A stretch of DNA of 64,000 nt from the NCBI RefSeq assembly GCF_030811475.1, contig NZ_JAUSQV010000001.1:1511501-1575500 (forward strand). The letters run 5' to 3'. Shown here in pieces: positions 10,469 through 18,879 of the stretch; positions within the stretch are counted from its first letter, which is position 1; each line of letters opens with the position of its first letter. The notes under the pieces were generated by a model. It saw only the letters and a list, made by a program, of their open reading frames with translations. It ran no database searches and was not told where the DNA came from. Made by a program: the position numbers and the translations under genes. This DNA comes from Nakamurella flavida. GTDB lineage: Bacteria > Actinomycetota > Actinomycetes > Mycobacteriales > Nakamurellaceae.

Positions 10469-10471
10469 TCT
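10466..10471 (+). promoter_or_regulatory. -10-like element TAGTCT for the PNP gene
   Basis: TAGTCT overlaps the end of the MarR gene (its stop is TAG at 10466-10468) and ends 7 bases before the PNP ATG, suggesting a leaderless transcript independent of marR. Confidence 0.45.
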
Positions 10472-10478
10472 CCGGGGT

Positions 10479-11282
10479 ATGTCTGCGCCTGCCGATCCGC
10501 ACGCCCTGGCCCAGGAGGCCGCCGCCGCGCTCGCCCGACTCACCGGGGTGGACCGTCACGACGTCGCCCTGGTGATGGGGTCCGGCTGGGCTCCCGCGGC
10601 CGACCAGCTCGGCACCCCGGCCACCGAGTTCGACGTGTCCGCGCTGCCCGGGTTCCGGCCCCCGACGGTGGAGGGGCACTCCGGGTCCGTCCGGTCCATC
10701 CCGATCGGCGACAAGCGCGCCCTGGTCCTGCTCGGCCGCACCCACCTGTACGAGGGCACCGGCGTAGCCTCCGTCGTGCACGGGGTCCGGGTGGCGATCG
10801 CCGCCGGGGCGAAGCTCGTCGTGCTGACCAACGCCGCCGGCGGCCTGCGCACCGACATGTCGCCCGGGCAACCCGTTCTCATCAGCGACCACCTCAACCT
10901 GACGGCCACCTCGCCGCTGGTCGGGGCGACGTTCGTGGATCTGACCGACCTGTACTCCCCGCGGCTGCGGGATCTCGCCCGCACGCTGAGCCCCGGCCTG
11001 GCCGAGGGGGTGTACGCCCAGCTGCCCGGGCCGCACTTCGAGACCCCGGCCGAGATCCGCATGCTCCGCGGCATGGGCGCCGACCTGGTCGGCATGTCCA
11101 CCGTGCTCGAGGCCATCGCGGCCCGCGCGGGCGGGGCCGAGGTGTTCGGCCTGTCGCTGGTCACCAACATGGCCGCCGGCATGACCGGCGCCCCGTTGGA
11201 CCACGAGGAGGTGCTGGCCACCGGCCGCGCCGCCGCCCAGGAGATGGGCACCCTGCTCGCACAGCTCATCGCGGCCGCGTGA
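10479..11282 (+). CDS. punA: Purine nucleoside phosphorylase, trimeric PNP/MTAP class
   Basis: 267 residues. It cleaves (deoxy)inosine and (deoxy)guanosine with phosphate to base plus (deoxy)ribose 1-phosphate in the cytoplasm. Family marks: [10 protein letters not shown] with the phosphate-binding Ser near residue 31, GRTHLYEG near 85, [22 protein letters not shown] near 116-138, [18 protein letters not shown] near 184, and the ESxxT-like GMSTVLEA near 207. Length fits the trimeric class. It overlaps pmmB by four bases. M. tuberculosis has the same pair (deoD Rv3307, pmmB Rv3308). A second, sequence-unrelated NP-I phosphorylase is encoded at 34348. Confidence 0.95.
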   Translation: MSAPADPHALAQEAAAALARLTGVDRHDVALVMGSGWAPAADQLGTPATEFDVSALPGFRPPTVEGHSGSVRSIPIGDKRALVLLGRTHLYEGTGVASVVHGVRVAIAAGAKLVVLTNAAGGLRTDMSPGQPVLISDHLNLTATSPLVGATFVDLTDLYSPRLRDLARTLSPGLAEGVYAQLPGPHFETPAEIRMLRGMGADLVGMSTVLEAIAARAGGAEVFGLSLVTNMAAGMTGAPLDHEEVLATGRAAAQEMGTLLAQLIAAA

Positions 11283-12937
11283 CCACCCGGCTGACCCCGT
11301 CGGTGCGGGACGCGGCGACCCGGTGGATCGCCGACGACCCGCACCCCGGCGACCGCGCCGAGCTGCAGGGCGTGCTCGCCGCCGCGATGGCCGGGGATCC
11401 GACCGCCATCACCGAGGTCGTCGACCGGATGAGTGCGCCGTTGGCCTTCGGAACCGCCGGGTTGCGTGGGCCGCTGCGGGCCGGGCCGGCCGGGATGAAC
11501 CTGGCCGTGGTGCGTCGGGCCGCCGCCGGGCTGGCGGCGTATCTCGTGGGCCGGGGTGGCGGCACGGTCGTCGTCGGCTACGACGCCCGGCACCGCTCCG
11601 CGGAGTTCGCCTCCGACGTGGCCGGCGTCCTGCAGGCGGCGGGGTTGTCGGTGCTGCTGTCCGCCGAGCCCGTCCCCACCCCGCTCACCGCCTTCGCCAC
11701 CCGCCATCTCTCCGCGGCGGCCGGTGTGCAGATCACCGCCTCGCACAACCCGCCGCAGGACAACGGCATGAAGGTGTACCTGGCCGGCGGGACCCAGCTG
11801 GTGGGCCCGGCCGACGCCGACATCGAACGGGCCATCGCCGCGGCGGCCCCCGCTCGTTCGGTCGACGTGGCCGGAGGGGGGACACCCGGCTGGCCCGACG
11901 GTCTCGTCGAGTCCTACATCGCGGCCACCGCGGCCCTGGCCGCGCCCGGCGCGCATGCCGTCCGCGTCGCGTTGACCCCCATGCACGGGGTGGGCGGCGC
12001 GATCGCCGTCCGGGCGCTGCACGACGCCGGGTTCACCGATGTCCACGTGGTGGCGCAGCAGGCCGTCCCCGATCCGGACTTCCCGACCGTCGCCTTCCCC
12101 AACCCTGAGGAACCCGGCGCCACCGATCTGCTGCTCGCGCTCGCCGACCGGGTCGCCGCCGATCTCGCCGTCGCGCTGGACCCGGACGCCGACCGGTGCG
12201 CGATCGGCGTCCGCTTCCCCGACGGGTGGCGGATGCTCCGCGGCGACGAGACCGGCGTCCTGCTCGGGGATCTCGTCCTGTCCCGGCTCGACCGGGCACT
12301 GCATCCCGACCCCCTGGTGGCCACCACCATCGTCTCCTCGCAGATGCTGGCCGCCGTGGCCGCCGCGCACGGCGCCCGGTACGACGAGACCCTCACCGGC
12401 TTCAAGTGGATCGTGCGGGCCGGGGACGGCGCGGGGACCGGCCTGGTCTACGGCTACGAGGAGGCGCTGGGTCTGTGCGTCGACCCGGCCACCGTGCGGG
12501 ACAAGGACGGCATCAGCGCCGCCGTGCTCGCCGCCGACCTCGTCGCCTCGCTCCGGGCCGTCGGGAGCGACGTGCCCGCCCGGTGGGACGAGCTGACCCG
12601 CCGGCACGGACTGTTCGTCACCGACCAGGTCTCCGTGCGGGTGACCGATCTCGCGCTGATCGGCCGGGCCATGGCGCGTCTGCGGGCCGACCCGCCCACC
12701 ACGCTGGCCGGCGCACCGGCGACGACCACCGACCTGCTGCCCCGGACCGACGGCCTCACCGTGCGGAGCGCCGACACCCGGGTGGTCATCCGGCCGTCCG
12801 GGACCGAACCGAAACTCAAGTGCTACCTGGAGATCTCGGCTCCGGTGACCGGTGACCTGGACGCGCTGCGCGCCGCGGTGGCCGAGCGGATGCGGGCGCT
12901 GACCGTCGAGGTGCGGGACCTGGTCGGCCTGGGCTGA
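11279..12937 (+). CDS. pmmB: Phosphomannomutase/phosphopentomutase-like phosphohexomutase
   Basis: 552 residues from GTG, coupled to punA by a GTGA overlap. It is an alpha-D-phosphohexomutase: [10 protein letters not shown] near 59-68, the phosphoserine loop ITASHNP with Ser155, the metal loop DPDADR at 301-306, the sugar loop GYEEALG and the C-terminal phosphate site [10 protein letters not shown]. In a nucleoside cluster a pentomutase role (ribose 1-phosphate to ribose 5-phosphate) is attractive and would link PNP to the pentose pathway, but sequence alone cannot separate this from phosphomannomutase or phosphoglucomutase activity. No clear terminator follows before 13027. Confidence 0.9.
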   Translation: MTTRLTPSVRDAATRWIADDPHPGDRAELQGVLAAAMAGDPTAITEVVDRMSAPLAFGTAGLRGPLRAGPAGMNLAVVRRAAAGLAAYLVGRGGGTVVVGYDARHRSAEFASDVAGVLQAAGLSVLLSAEPVPTPLTAFATRHLSAAAGVQITASHNPPQDNGMKVYLAGGTQLVGPADADIERAIAAAAPARSVDVAGGGTPGWPDGLVESYIAATAALAAPGAHAVRVALTPMHGVGGAIAVRALHDAGFTDVHVVAQQAVPDPDFPTVAFPNPEEPGATDLLLALADRVAADLAVALDPDADRCAIGVRFPDGWRMLRGDETGVLLGDLVLSRLDRALHPDPLVATTIVSSQMLAAVAAAHGARYDETLTGFKWIVRAGDGAGTGLVYGYEEALGLCVDPATVRDKDGISAAVLAADLVASLRAVGSDVPARWDELTRRHGLFVTDQVSVRVTDLALIGRAMARLRADPPTTLAGAPATTTDLLPRTDGLTVRSADTRVVIRPSGTEPKLKCYLEISAPVTGDLDALRAAVAERMRALTVEVRDLVGLG

Positions 12938-13026
12938 CCCCGGGCCACCCGGTGTCGATCAGGACGACGATGCGCACGACGGCGGCGGCCGCCTTGCGCA
13001 AGCCGTAATGGACACCTGTTCCTCCG

Positions 13027-13692
13027 TCAGGAGGTGGTGGGTGACGCGGAGGATGCGCCGCTCGAGACCGCCTGCAGCACGGCGGGATCGACGGTGAACG
13101 CCAGACCGCCCTGCTCCGCGACGGCGGTGAGCAGCAGCTCGTCGCCGTCGCGCACCATCACCGCTCCGCCCTGCAGCACCCCCAGCATCGACCGCTCGAC
13201 CTCGGCGATCGCGTCGTCGGTGCACGCCATCTTCGTGGTGGCGATCGGTTCGACGGTCAGGGCGGTGCCGTCCACCGTGTAGGCAGCGCCGCCGGAGTTG
13301 CAGCCGGTCCGCAGGAGCAACCGGCCGTCCTGCAGGACCATCCAGGCGTCGGTCCCGTCCGGTACCGCGCCGACGGCATCGCCGCCGACGAGCAGACCCG
13401 ACAACCGCCAGCCGACACCCTCGACGGCCGGCGTACCGGTGGGATCGGCCGGGGGGACCTCCCCGGACGGCAGCATGATCGCGCCGGGGTCGACCGAACC
13501 GGACTCGGCCGACGGGGTCACCGAGGCCGAGCTCGCCGGGGCCGAGGTCGCCGGGGCAGAACTGACCGGGGCCGATGTCGCCGCGGCACCCGGTTCGGCC
13601 ACGCTGGTGCGCGCGCATCCGCTCAGCAGCAACGCGCCCGCCAGCCCGATGCCGGCCAGGCCGGTCCACCGCACTCCGTGATGGTCGGTCAT
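13027..13692 (-). CDS. META-domain lipoprotein
   Basis: 221 residues. The ATG at 13692 follows GAGAGGAGC, which fixes the start. Residues 1-26 form a lipoprotein signal ending in LLLSGC (Cys26), so it should be anchored to the outer face of the membrane. A Ser/Ala/Pro linker follows, then a META/HslJ-like domain: GVGWRLSGLLVGG near 92, RLLLRTGCNSGGAAYTVDG near 122, and TKMACTDDAIAEVERSMLGVL, with the paired cysteines typical of META proteins. The family's role is unclear (stress or heat-shock association in HslJ). It is downstream of upp on the same strand. Confidence 0.8.
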   Translation of the reverse strand: MTDHHGVRWTGLAGIGLAGALLLSGCARTSVAEPGAAATSAPVSSAPATSAPASSASVTPSAESGSVDPGAIMLPSGEVPPADPTGTPAVEGVGWRLSGLLVGGDAVGAVPDGTDAWMVLQDGRLLLRTGCNSGGAAYTVDGTALTVEPIATTKMACTDDAIAEVERSMLGVLQGGAVMVRDGDELLLTAVAEQGGLAFTVDPAVLQAVSSGASSASPTTS

Positions 13693-13777
13693 GTCGTGCT
13701 CCTCTCGTCCGCCCCGTCCGGGGCCGGACCCGGGAGACGGACGGACCACCCGCCGGGGTTGCACGGACGCCAAGATG

Positions 13778-13812
13778 AGACCGGCATCAGGCGCGCATCA
13801 GACCGGCATCAG
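13778..13812. repeat. 13-bp direct repeat at the upp stop
   Basis: AGACCGGCATCAG occurs at 13778-13790 and 13800-13812, with part of it (GCATCA) also between the copies. The second copy contains the upp stop codon, so the 3' end of upp seems to have been locally duplicated. The rest of the 116-base gap to the lipoprotein start holds only its Shine-Dalgarno region. Confidence 0.7.
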
Positions 13813-14462
13813 ACAGCGCCGAACTGCCGGTCCCCCGCGTCCCCGAGCCCCGGGACGATGTAGCCGGAGTCGTTCAGCCGCTCGTCCACCGACGCGGTGA
13901 CCACCCGGACGGGCAGGTTCGCGGCGGCCAGGGTGGCCAGGCCCTCCGGGGCGGCCAGCGCACAGATCGCGGTCACGTCGGTGGCGCCGCGGGCGGTGAG
14001 CAGCTCGATGGTGTGCACCATCGACCCACCGGTGGCCAGCATCGGGTCGAGCACGTACACCGGTCGCCCGGCCAGCGACTCGGGCAGCGAGACCATGTAC
14101 GGGGTGGGCAGCAGGGTGGTCTCGTCGCGGGCCAACCCGACGAACCCCATCTGCGCCTCCGGGATGAGGGCGTGCGCCTGGTCGGCCATGCCCAGACCGG
14201 CGCGCAGCACCGGCACGAGCAACGGCGGGGCCGACAACCGGATGGCCTGGGTGCGCGCCACCGGGGTGTGGATCGGCACCCGCTCGGTGGCCAGCGACCG
14301 GCTCGCCTCGTAGATGAGCATCAGCGTCAGGTCGCGCAGCGCGGCCCGGAACGCGTCGTTGTCCGTGCGGGCGTCCCGCATGGTGGAGAGCCGGGCCACC
14401 GCCAGCGGGTGGTCGACGACGGTGACGTCGAGGGATTCGGGAATCTCGTGGGGCGCCGGCAT
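13809..14462 (-). CDS. upp: Uracil phosphoribosyltransferase
   Basis: 217 residues. It converts uracil and PRPP to UMP (pyrimidine salvage, cytoplasm). Marks: [22 protein letters not shown] near 35-56, [12 protein letters not shown], and the PRPP loop [21 protein letters not shown] near 130-150, and the uracil-binding C-terminal segment [23 protein letters not shown]. On this strand it follows deoC; without the IS element the two would be about 41 bases apart. The IS element now sits 14 bases upstream of the ATG. The -10-like TAGCCT is retained, but everything further upstream is IS sequence, so expression may have changed. Confidence 0.96.
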   Translation of the reverse strand: MPAPHEIPESLDVTVVDHPLAVARLSTMRDARTDNDAFRAALRDLTLMLIYEASRSLATERVPIHTPVARTQAIRLSAPPLLVPVLRAGLGMADQAHALIPEAQMGFVGLARDETTLLPTPYMVSLPESLAGRPVYVLDPMLATGGSMVHTIELLTARGATDVTAICALAAPEGLATLAAANLPVRVVTASVDERLNDSGYIVPGLGDAGDRQFGAV

Positions 14463-14468
14463 GAGGGG

Positions 14469-14474
14469 AGGCTA
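14469..14474 (-). promoter_or_regulatory. -10-like TAGCCT of upp, at the IS junction
   Basis: Read on the minus strand, TAGCCT ends 6 bases before the upp ATG, the leaderless geometry seen elsewhere in the window. Its first four bases belong to the GCTAGC target of the insertion; because the target was duplicated the box survives on the upp side, but its -35 region is now the end of the IS element. Confidence 0.4.
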
Positions 14475-14476
14475 GC
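14471..14476. repeat. Target-site duplication, left copy (GCTAGC)
   Basis: GCTAGC directly abuts the left inverted repeat of the IS element and is repeated exactly at its right end. It fits the NCTAGN target described for IS481. Confidence 0.85.
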
Positions 14477-15563
14477 TGTAATGCCCACGAGGGTTGTTGA
14501 CAGTTGGGTCTGGTGATCGGGGAGACCTCCGGGTGAAGGTGTGGGTGCTGACGCCTCACCGACAACCCGGAGGTCTCGATGTCCCACGCTAATGCCCGTC
14601 TGACCGTTCACGGCCGTGCTGAGCTGATCCGGCGGGTGATCGAGCAAGGACGCCCGGTGGCCCACGTGGTGGTCGAGATGAACATTTCCCGCGCCACGGG
14701 CTACAAGTGGTTGGCCCGTTGGCGGGCCGAAGGTCCGGCCGGACTGATCGATCGATCCAGTCGGGCGCACCGGCTGCCGGGCCGGACCCCGCGCGGACTG
14801 GAGGACAAAATCCTGGCGGTGCGCGCCGCGCGCAAGCTCGGACCGGCCCGGATCGCACCGTTGGTGGGTTTGGCGCCCTCCACGGTGCACGCGGTGCTGC
14901 GCCGTCACGGCATGCACCGACTGGCCTGGATGGACCGCCCCAGCGGGGTGGTGATCCGCCGCTACGAGCGGGCTGCTCCCGGGGAGCTGCTGCACGTGGA
15001 CGTCAAGAAGCTGGGCGCCATTCGGCAGGGCGGAGGGTGGCGGGTGCACGGACGCGGATCGCTCGAGCACCTCGCCGCGCAGGCCGCCCTCAAAGCCGGC
15101 CGGCGAGCCGGCTACGACTACGTGCACTGCGCGATCGACGACCACACCCGACTGGCCTACGCCGAGATCCACCCCGACGAGAGCGCGGTGACCTGCGCGG
15201 CTTTCCTGCGTTCGGCTGCGGCCTGGTTCGCCACCGTCGGCGTCACCGGCATCCAACGCGTGATGACCGACAACGCTCTGGCCTACCGGCGGAGCCAGGC
15301 CTGGCGGCAGGCGCTGGCCGACGTGGGCGCCCAAGCCCGCTTCACCCGCAACTACCGACCCCAGACCAACGGCAAAGCCGAACGGTTCAACCGGACCCTG
15401 GCCGAAGAATGGGCCTACGTCAGGCCCTTCGCCAGCTCAGCAGAACGCGCTGCGGCCTTGCCCGAATCGCTCCACACCTACAACCATCACCGCAGCCACA
15501 CCGCCCTGGGCGGAAACCCACCCATCAGCCGCACGACCGTCAGCAACCCACCTGGGGATTACA
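14477..15563 (+). mobile_element. Complete IS481-family insertion sequence, 1087 bp
   Basis: The ends are imperfect 28-base inverted repeats (14477-14504 and 15536-15563; 23 of 28 match), both starting TGTAAT. Exact 6-base GCTAGC copies flank them, so the target duplication is intact and the insertion is probably recent. One transposase gene fills the element. It lies between deoC and upp, both on the minus strand, and separates what look like neighbouring genes of one salvage unit. The transposase stop codon is not in the element itself but in the right target duplication. Confidence 0.9.
14522..14577 (+). promoter_or_regulatory. Hairpin that buries the transposase ribosome-binding site
   Basis: A perfect 13-base inverted repeat (14522-14534 with 14565-14577) brackets a 30-base loop just before the transposase ATG at 14579. 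The right arm contains the Shine-Dalgarno GGAGG (14569-14573). In a long transcript entering from outside, both arms would be present and the site would be paired; a transcript starting inside the loop would lack the left arm. Several IS elements use such a hairpin to block translation from read-through mRNA. Confidence 0.6.
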
Positions 15564-15568
15564 GCTAG
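14579..15568 (+). CDS. IS481-family DDE transposase
   Basis: 329 residues, intact. An N-terminal helix-turn-helix region (AELIRRVIEQGRPVAHVVVE, then SRATGYKWLARWR) is followed by an rve/DDE core with likely catalytic Asp141 (LLHVDVKKLG), Asp231 (MTDNALAYR) and Glu268 (NGKAERFNRTL), and the YNHHRSHTALGG end typical of IS481 transposases. The ATG has a strong Shine-Dalgarno sequence 5 bases upstream inside a hairpin. The last codon straddles the IS end and the TAG stop (15566-15568) is entirely in the target duplication, so the reading frame is completed by the host target. Confidence 0.95.
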   Translation: MSHANARLTVHGRAELIRRVIEQGRPVAHVVVEMNISRATGYKWLARWRAEGPAGLIDRSSRAHRLPGRTPRGLEDKILAVRAARKLGPARIAPLVGLAPSTVHAVLRRHGMHRLAWMDRPSGVVIRRYERAAPGELLHVDVKKLGAIRQGGGWRVHGRGSLEHLAAQAALKAGRRAGYDYVHCAIDDHTRLAYAEIHPDESAVTCAAFLRSAAAWFATVGVTGIQRVMTDNALAYRRSQAWRQALADVGAQARFTRNYRPQTNGKAERFNRTLAEEWAYVRPFASSAERAAALPESLHTYNHHRSHTALGGNPPISRTTVSNPPGDYS

Positions 15569-15569
15569 C
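15564..15569. repeat. Target-site duplication, right copy (GCTAGC)
   Basis: Second copy of the 6-base duplication. Its TAG serves as the transposase stop codon. The remaining 27 bases to the deoC stop hold nothing else. Confidence 0.85.
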
Positions 15570-15596
15570 CGCCGCACCCCCGGAGCGACCCGCCGG

Positions 15597-16271
15597 TCAG
15601 GCCGGCAGCCCGTCCAGGATGGCCGCCGCCTTGGACACGCCGAGCCGGGTCGCCCCGGCGGCGATGAGCGCCTGCGCCTGCCGGGCGTCGGCGATGCCGC
15701 CGGAGGCCTTGATGCCCAGCCGCCCGCCGACCGCGGCCGCCATCACCTCGACGGCGTGCACGGAGGCCCCGCCGGTGGGGTGGAACCCGGTGGAGGTCTT
15801 GACGAAGGCGGCTCCGGCGGCCTCGGCGGCCCGGCAGCAGGCGGTGATCTCCTCGTCGGTCAGCGCGGCCGACTCGATGATCACCTTGAGCAGAGCGGAC
15901 CCGTCACCGGCCCCACCGACGGCCTGCTGCACGGCGGCGATGTCGTCCTGCACCGCGGCCAGATCGCCGTCCTTGACCAGGCCCAGGTTCACCACCATGT
16001 CCACCTCGGTCGCGCCCTGGGCGATCGACCGAGCCGCCTCGGCGGCCTTGACCACCGACTCGTGCGCGCCGGAGGGGAACCCGCACACGGTGGCCAGGCC
16101 GATACCGGGGGCGAGCACGTCGCGGGCCACCTGCACCCGGGACGGGGAGACGCAGACCGCGAACACGGAGAGCTCGGCGGCGTGCTCGCACAGGGCCCGG
16201 ACGTCCGCGGCGGTGGCCTCCGGCTTGAGCACGGTGTAGTCGAGGAAGGCGGCCAGCTGGGTGCGGTTCAT
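15597..16271 (-). CDS. deoC: Deoxyribose-phosphate aldolase
   Basis: 224 residues. It splits 2-deoxyribose 5-phosphate into acetaldehyde and glyceraldehyde 3-phosphate, the last step of deoxynucleoside breakdown. The class I aldolase marks are present: [11 protein letters not shown] near 10, CVSPSRV near 40, [10 protein letters not shown] near 61, EVDMVVNLG near 88, [10 protein letters not shown] and the Schiff-base Lys in [14 protein letters not shown], then [15 protein letters not shown] precedes the ATG with good spacing. It is divergent from fprA (186-base gap). Before the IS insertion it lay about 41 bases upstream of upp on the same strand and may have formed a unit with it. Confidence 0.95.
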   Translation of the reverse strand: MNRTQLAAFLDYTVLKPEATAADVRALCEHAAELSVFAVCVSPSRVQVARDVLAPGIGLATVCGFPSGAHESVVKAAEAARSIAQGATEVDMVVNLGLVKDGDLAAVQDDIAAVQQAVGGAGDGSALLKVIIESAALTDEEITACCRAAEAAGAAFVKTSTGFHPTGGASVHAVEVMAAAVGGRLGIKASGGIADARQAQALIAAGATRLGVSKAAAILDGLPA

Positions 16272-16421
16272 GTGCGTCTCCTCCGGCCGGCCGGCGGACC
16301 GGGGCGGCTGTGGGTGCCCCGGGCGGACCCCGGGGCGTCCGGGGCACGCTAACCCACCGGGTGCGGGCCCGGCCGCGTGCGAGCCTGGTCACGCGGCTCC
16401 GGCCCGACCTGCCAGGCCGTT

Positions 16422-16427
16422 TACTCT
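16422..16427 (+). promoter_or_regulatory. -10-like TACTCT for fprA
   Basis: TACTCT in the deoC-fprA divergent gap would start a transcript near 16434, giving a leader of about 24 bases that includes the GAGGAG Shine-Dalgarno at 16445-16450. Confidence 0.35.
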
Positions 16428-16457
16428 GGAACGGTTGCCTGTTGTGAGGAGTCCTGC

Positions 16458-17819
16458 ATGTCCCTGCCCCTGCGGATCGCCGTCGTCGGCGCCGGACCGG
16501 CCGGCATCTACGCCGCCGACATCCTGACGAAGAAGGACGACCAGCTGACGGTCGACATCTTCGACCGGCTGCCCACGCCCTACGGCCTGATCCGGTACGG
16601 GGTCGCCCCCGACCACCCGCGGATCAAGCAGATCATCGTGGCGCTGCACCGGGTGATGGAGAACGAGCGGATCACCTTCCACGGCAACGTGCACGTCGGT
16701 CAGGACGTCAAGGTCGACGAGCTGCGCCAGTTCTACGACGCGATCATCTTCGCGACCGGCGCCGAGCGCGACCGGGACATGCAGATCCCCGGTGAGCACC
16801 TGGCCCGTTCCTACGGGGCGGCGGACTTCGTCGCCTTCTACGACTCGCACCCCGACCGCGAGCAGACCTGGGACCTGCGCGACCAGAAGTCCGTCGCCGT
16901 CATCGGGGTCGGCAACGTCGGCCTGGACGTGGCCCGCATCCTGGCCCGGACCGGTGACGAGCTGCTGTACACCGAGATCCCCCCGCACGTGCACCGCGTA
17001 CTCGCCGACTCGACGATCACCGACGTGCACATGTTCGCCCGCCGCGGGCCGGCCCAGGCGAAGTTCACCCCGGTCGAGCTGCGCGAGATGGACCACTCCC
17101 CCAACGTGCAGTGCCTCGTGGTGCCCGAGGGCATGGAGTTCGACCAGGCCTCGCAGCAGGCACTGGCCGACAGCAAGAGCCTGCGGATGGTCGTCGACGT
17201 GCTGTCCGAGTGGGCGATGCGCGACGAGAAGCCCGGCCCGCACCGGCGCATCCACCTGCACTTCCTGGAGAACCCGGTCGAGGTGCTCGGTGACGAGGCG
17301 ACCGGGGTGACCGGCCTGCGCACCGAACGCCAGGAGCTGACCGGCGACGGCACGGTGCGCGGCACCGGCGAGATGACCGACTGGGACGTCCAGGCCGTCT
17401 ACCGGGCCGTGGGCTACCGCTCGGAGCCGATCGACGACCTGCCGTTCGACACCGCCCGGCTCGTGCTGCCCAACGTCGAGGGCCGGGTGCTGGACCTCGA
17501 CGGGGCCGTGCTGCCCGGGGTGTACGCCACCGGTTGGATCAAGCGCGGTCCGGTGGGCCTCATCGGGCACACCAAGTCCGATGCCGCGCAGACCGTCGCG
17601 CACCTGCTGGCCGACGAGCCGACCCTGGCCCGGGCGCCGCAGCGGGATCGCGCCGCCGTCCGGGAGTTGCTGGTCTCCAAGGGGCTCCCCGTCACCGACT
17701 TCGACGGCTGGGACCGGCTGGACGCCCACGAGCGCACCCTGGGCGAGCCGGACGCCCGCGAGCGGATGAAGGTGAGCTCGCGGGCGGAAATGACCGCGAT
17801 CGCCGGGGCCCGCGGCTGA
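16458..17819 (+). CDS. fprA: Ferredoxin/adrenodoxin-type NADP+ reductase, FprA-like
   Basis: 453 residues. ATG follows GAGGAG by 7 bases. It is a two-dinucleotide-binding flavoprotein: FAD fingerprint VVGAGPAGIYAAD (about 9-21), PTPYGLIRYGVAPDHPRIK (about 41-59), the NADP fold VIGVGNVGLDVARIL (about 147-161), FARRGPAQAKFTPVELREM and the C-terminal GWIKRGPVGLIGHTKSDA. FprA-type enzymes move electrons between NADPH and ferredoxins, for example for cytochrome P450s; no ferredoxin gene is adjacent. It ends at a strong bidirectional terminator. Confidence 0.95.
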   Translation: MSLPLRIAVVGAGPAGIYAADILTKKDDQLTVDIFDRLPTPYGLIRYGVAPDHPRIKQIIVALHRVMENERITFHGNVHVGQDVKVDELRQFYDAIIFATGAERDRDMQIPGEHLARSYGAADFVAFYDSHPDREQTWDLRDQKSVAVIGVGNVGLDVARILARTGDELLYTEIPPHVHRVLADSTITDVHMFARRGPAQAKFTPVELREMDHSPNVQCLVVPEGMEFDQASQQALADSKSLRMVVDVLSEWAMRDEKPGPHRRIHLHFLENPVEVLGDEATGVTGLRTERQELTGDGTVRGTGEMTDWDVQAVYRAVGYRSEPIDDLPFDTARLVLPNVEGRVLDLDGAVLPGVYATGWIKRGPVGLIGHTKSDAAQTVAHLLADEPTLARAPQRDRAAVRELLVSKGLPVTDFDGWDRLDAHERTLGEPDARERMKVSSRAEMTAIAGARG

Positions 17820-17839
17820 CCCGGCGCCCACCCACGCGA

Positions 17840-17882
17840 AAAGGCCTCCGGCCGCCGTCCTGGACGGCGGCCGGAGGCCTTT
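17840..17882. terminator. Bidirectional intrinsic terminator, fprA / aquaporin
   Basis: A 21-base arm (17840-17860) and its exact complement (17862-17882) form a very GC-rich hairpin starting with AAA and ending with TTT, so each strand ends in a short U stretch. It lies between the convergent fprA and aquaporin genes. Confidence 0.88.
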
Positions 17883-17956
17883 CTCGTTCTGCACCGGTGG
17901 TCCCGGTGTCCGGTCCGGATGGGGGCGTCGGATCGGCGCCCCCACCCGGTCCGGGA

Positions 17957-18730
17957 TCAGCGCTTGCGGCTCTTCGGGGCCGTCCGCGAGGACGAGCCGC
18001 GACGGTCCGGCGAGGCGTCGGTGTTGTCCCGCTCGAAGCCACCGCGACCCGCTTCCACGGCCGGGGCGGCCAGCAGCGGGGCGGCCAGCGCGGCCAGGGC
18101 GCCGCCGACCAGCGGGCCCAGGATGAACAGCCACACGTGGCTGAGGGCCGATCCACCCTCGAACAGCGCCGGGCCGATGGACCGGGCCGGGTTGACCGAG
18201 GTGCCGTCCAGCGGGATGCCGACCAGGTGGATGACGGTCAGCACGAGGCCGATGGCCAGACCGGCGAAGCCGGGGGTGGCCGCCTGGGCGGTGGTCAGCA
18301 GGACGACGATGACCAGGAGGAAGGTCAGCAGCACCTCGATGATGAAGGCGCCGGTGGCGTTGATGCCCTCGCCCCAGTTGTTGGTGCCCTTCGCGCCGGT
18401 CTGGTCGGTGACCCCACCCGCGCTGAGCATCAGCTGGATCAGCGCGGCACCGATGATGCCGCCGACGAGCTGGGACGCCCAGTAGACCCCGGCCTCGGTG
18501 GCGGTGATGCCCTTGCGGAGCAGCACGCCCAGGGTGACGGCCGGGTTGACGTGGCACCCGGAGACCGGGCCGAGGGAATAGGCCAGGGCCAGCAGCACCA
18601 GGCCGAACGCCAGGGCGACGCCCACCGGGCCGATCTTGTCGATGCCGAACACGGCGGAGCCGACGGCGAAGAAGACCAGCATCGCGGTGCCGATCAACTC
18701 CGCGACGGCCTTGCGAACCAGAGTACTCAT
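17957..18730 (-). CDS. aqpZ: Aquaporin / MIP-family channel
   Basis: 257 residues, six membrane helices and the two half-helix NPA motifs: CHVNPAVTLG (about 59-68) and SVNPARSIGPA (about 186-196). The Arg after the second NPA is the selectivity-filter Arg. It sits in the cytoplasmic membrane and passes water and perhaps small neutral solutes; the sequence is closest in style to AqpZ-type water channels. The C-terminal 30 residues are a basic, Ser-rich cytoplasmic tail. AGGAAG precedes the ATG. Confidence 0.93.
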   Translation of the reverse strand: MSTLVRKAVAELIGTAMLVFFAVGSAVFGIDKIGPVGVALAFGLVLLALAYSLGPVSGCHVNPAVTLGVLLRKGITATEAGVYWASQLVGGIIGAALIQLMLSAGGVTDQTGAKGTNNWGEGINATGAFIIEVLLTFLLVIVVLLTTAQAATPGFAGLAIGLVLTVIHLVGIPLDGTSVNPARSIGPALFEGGSALSHVWLFILGPLVGGALAALAAPLLAAPAVEAGRGGFERDNTDASPDRRGSSSRTAPKSRKR

Positions 18731-18879
18731 GACACTTCCTCAAGTTGTTCAGGCACGGTTTCGGCCTCGATTGCGGTAGAGCGTGCGCCGATGGTCGCAG
18801 ATCCGCGTGAACTCGGTGGCCGCCACGCCCGCCGACACGGGAACGACCCCGAGCTGTGACCTGACGGGCCGCCCGTCGG

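Noticed and set aside
12959-13669. 236-codon minus-strand frame across the META lipoprotein gene
   Set aside because: Arg-rich out-of-frame translation of the lipoprotein gene; no start signal.
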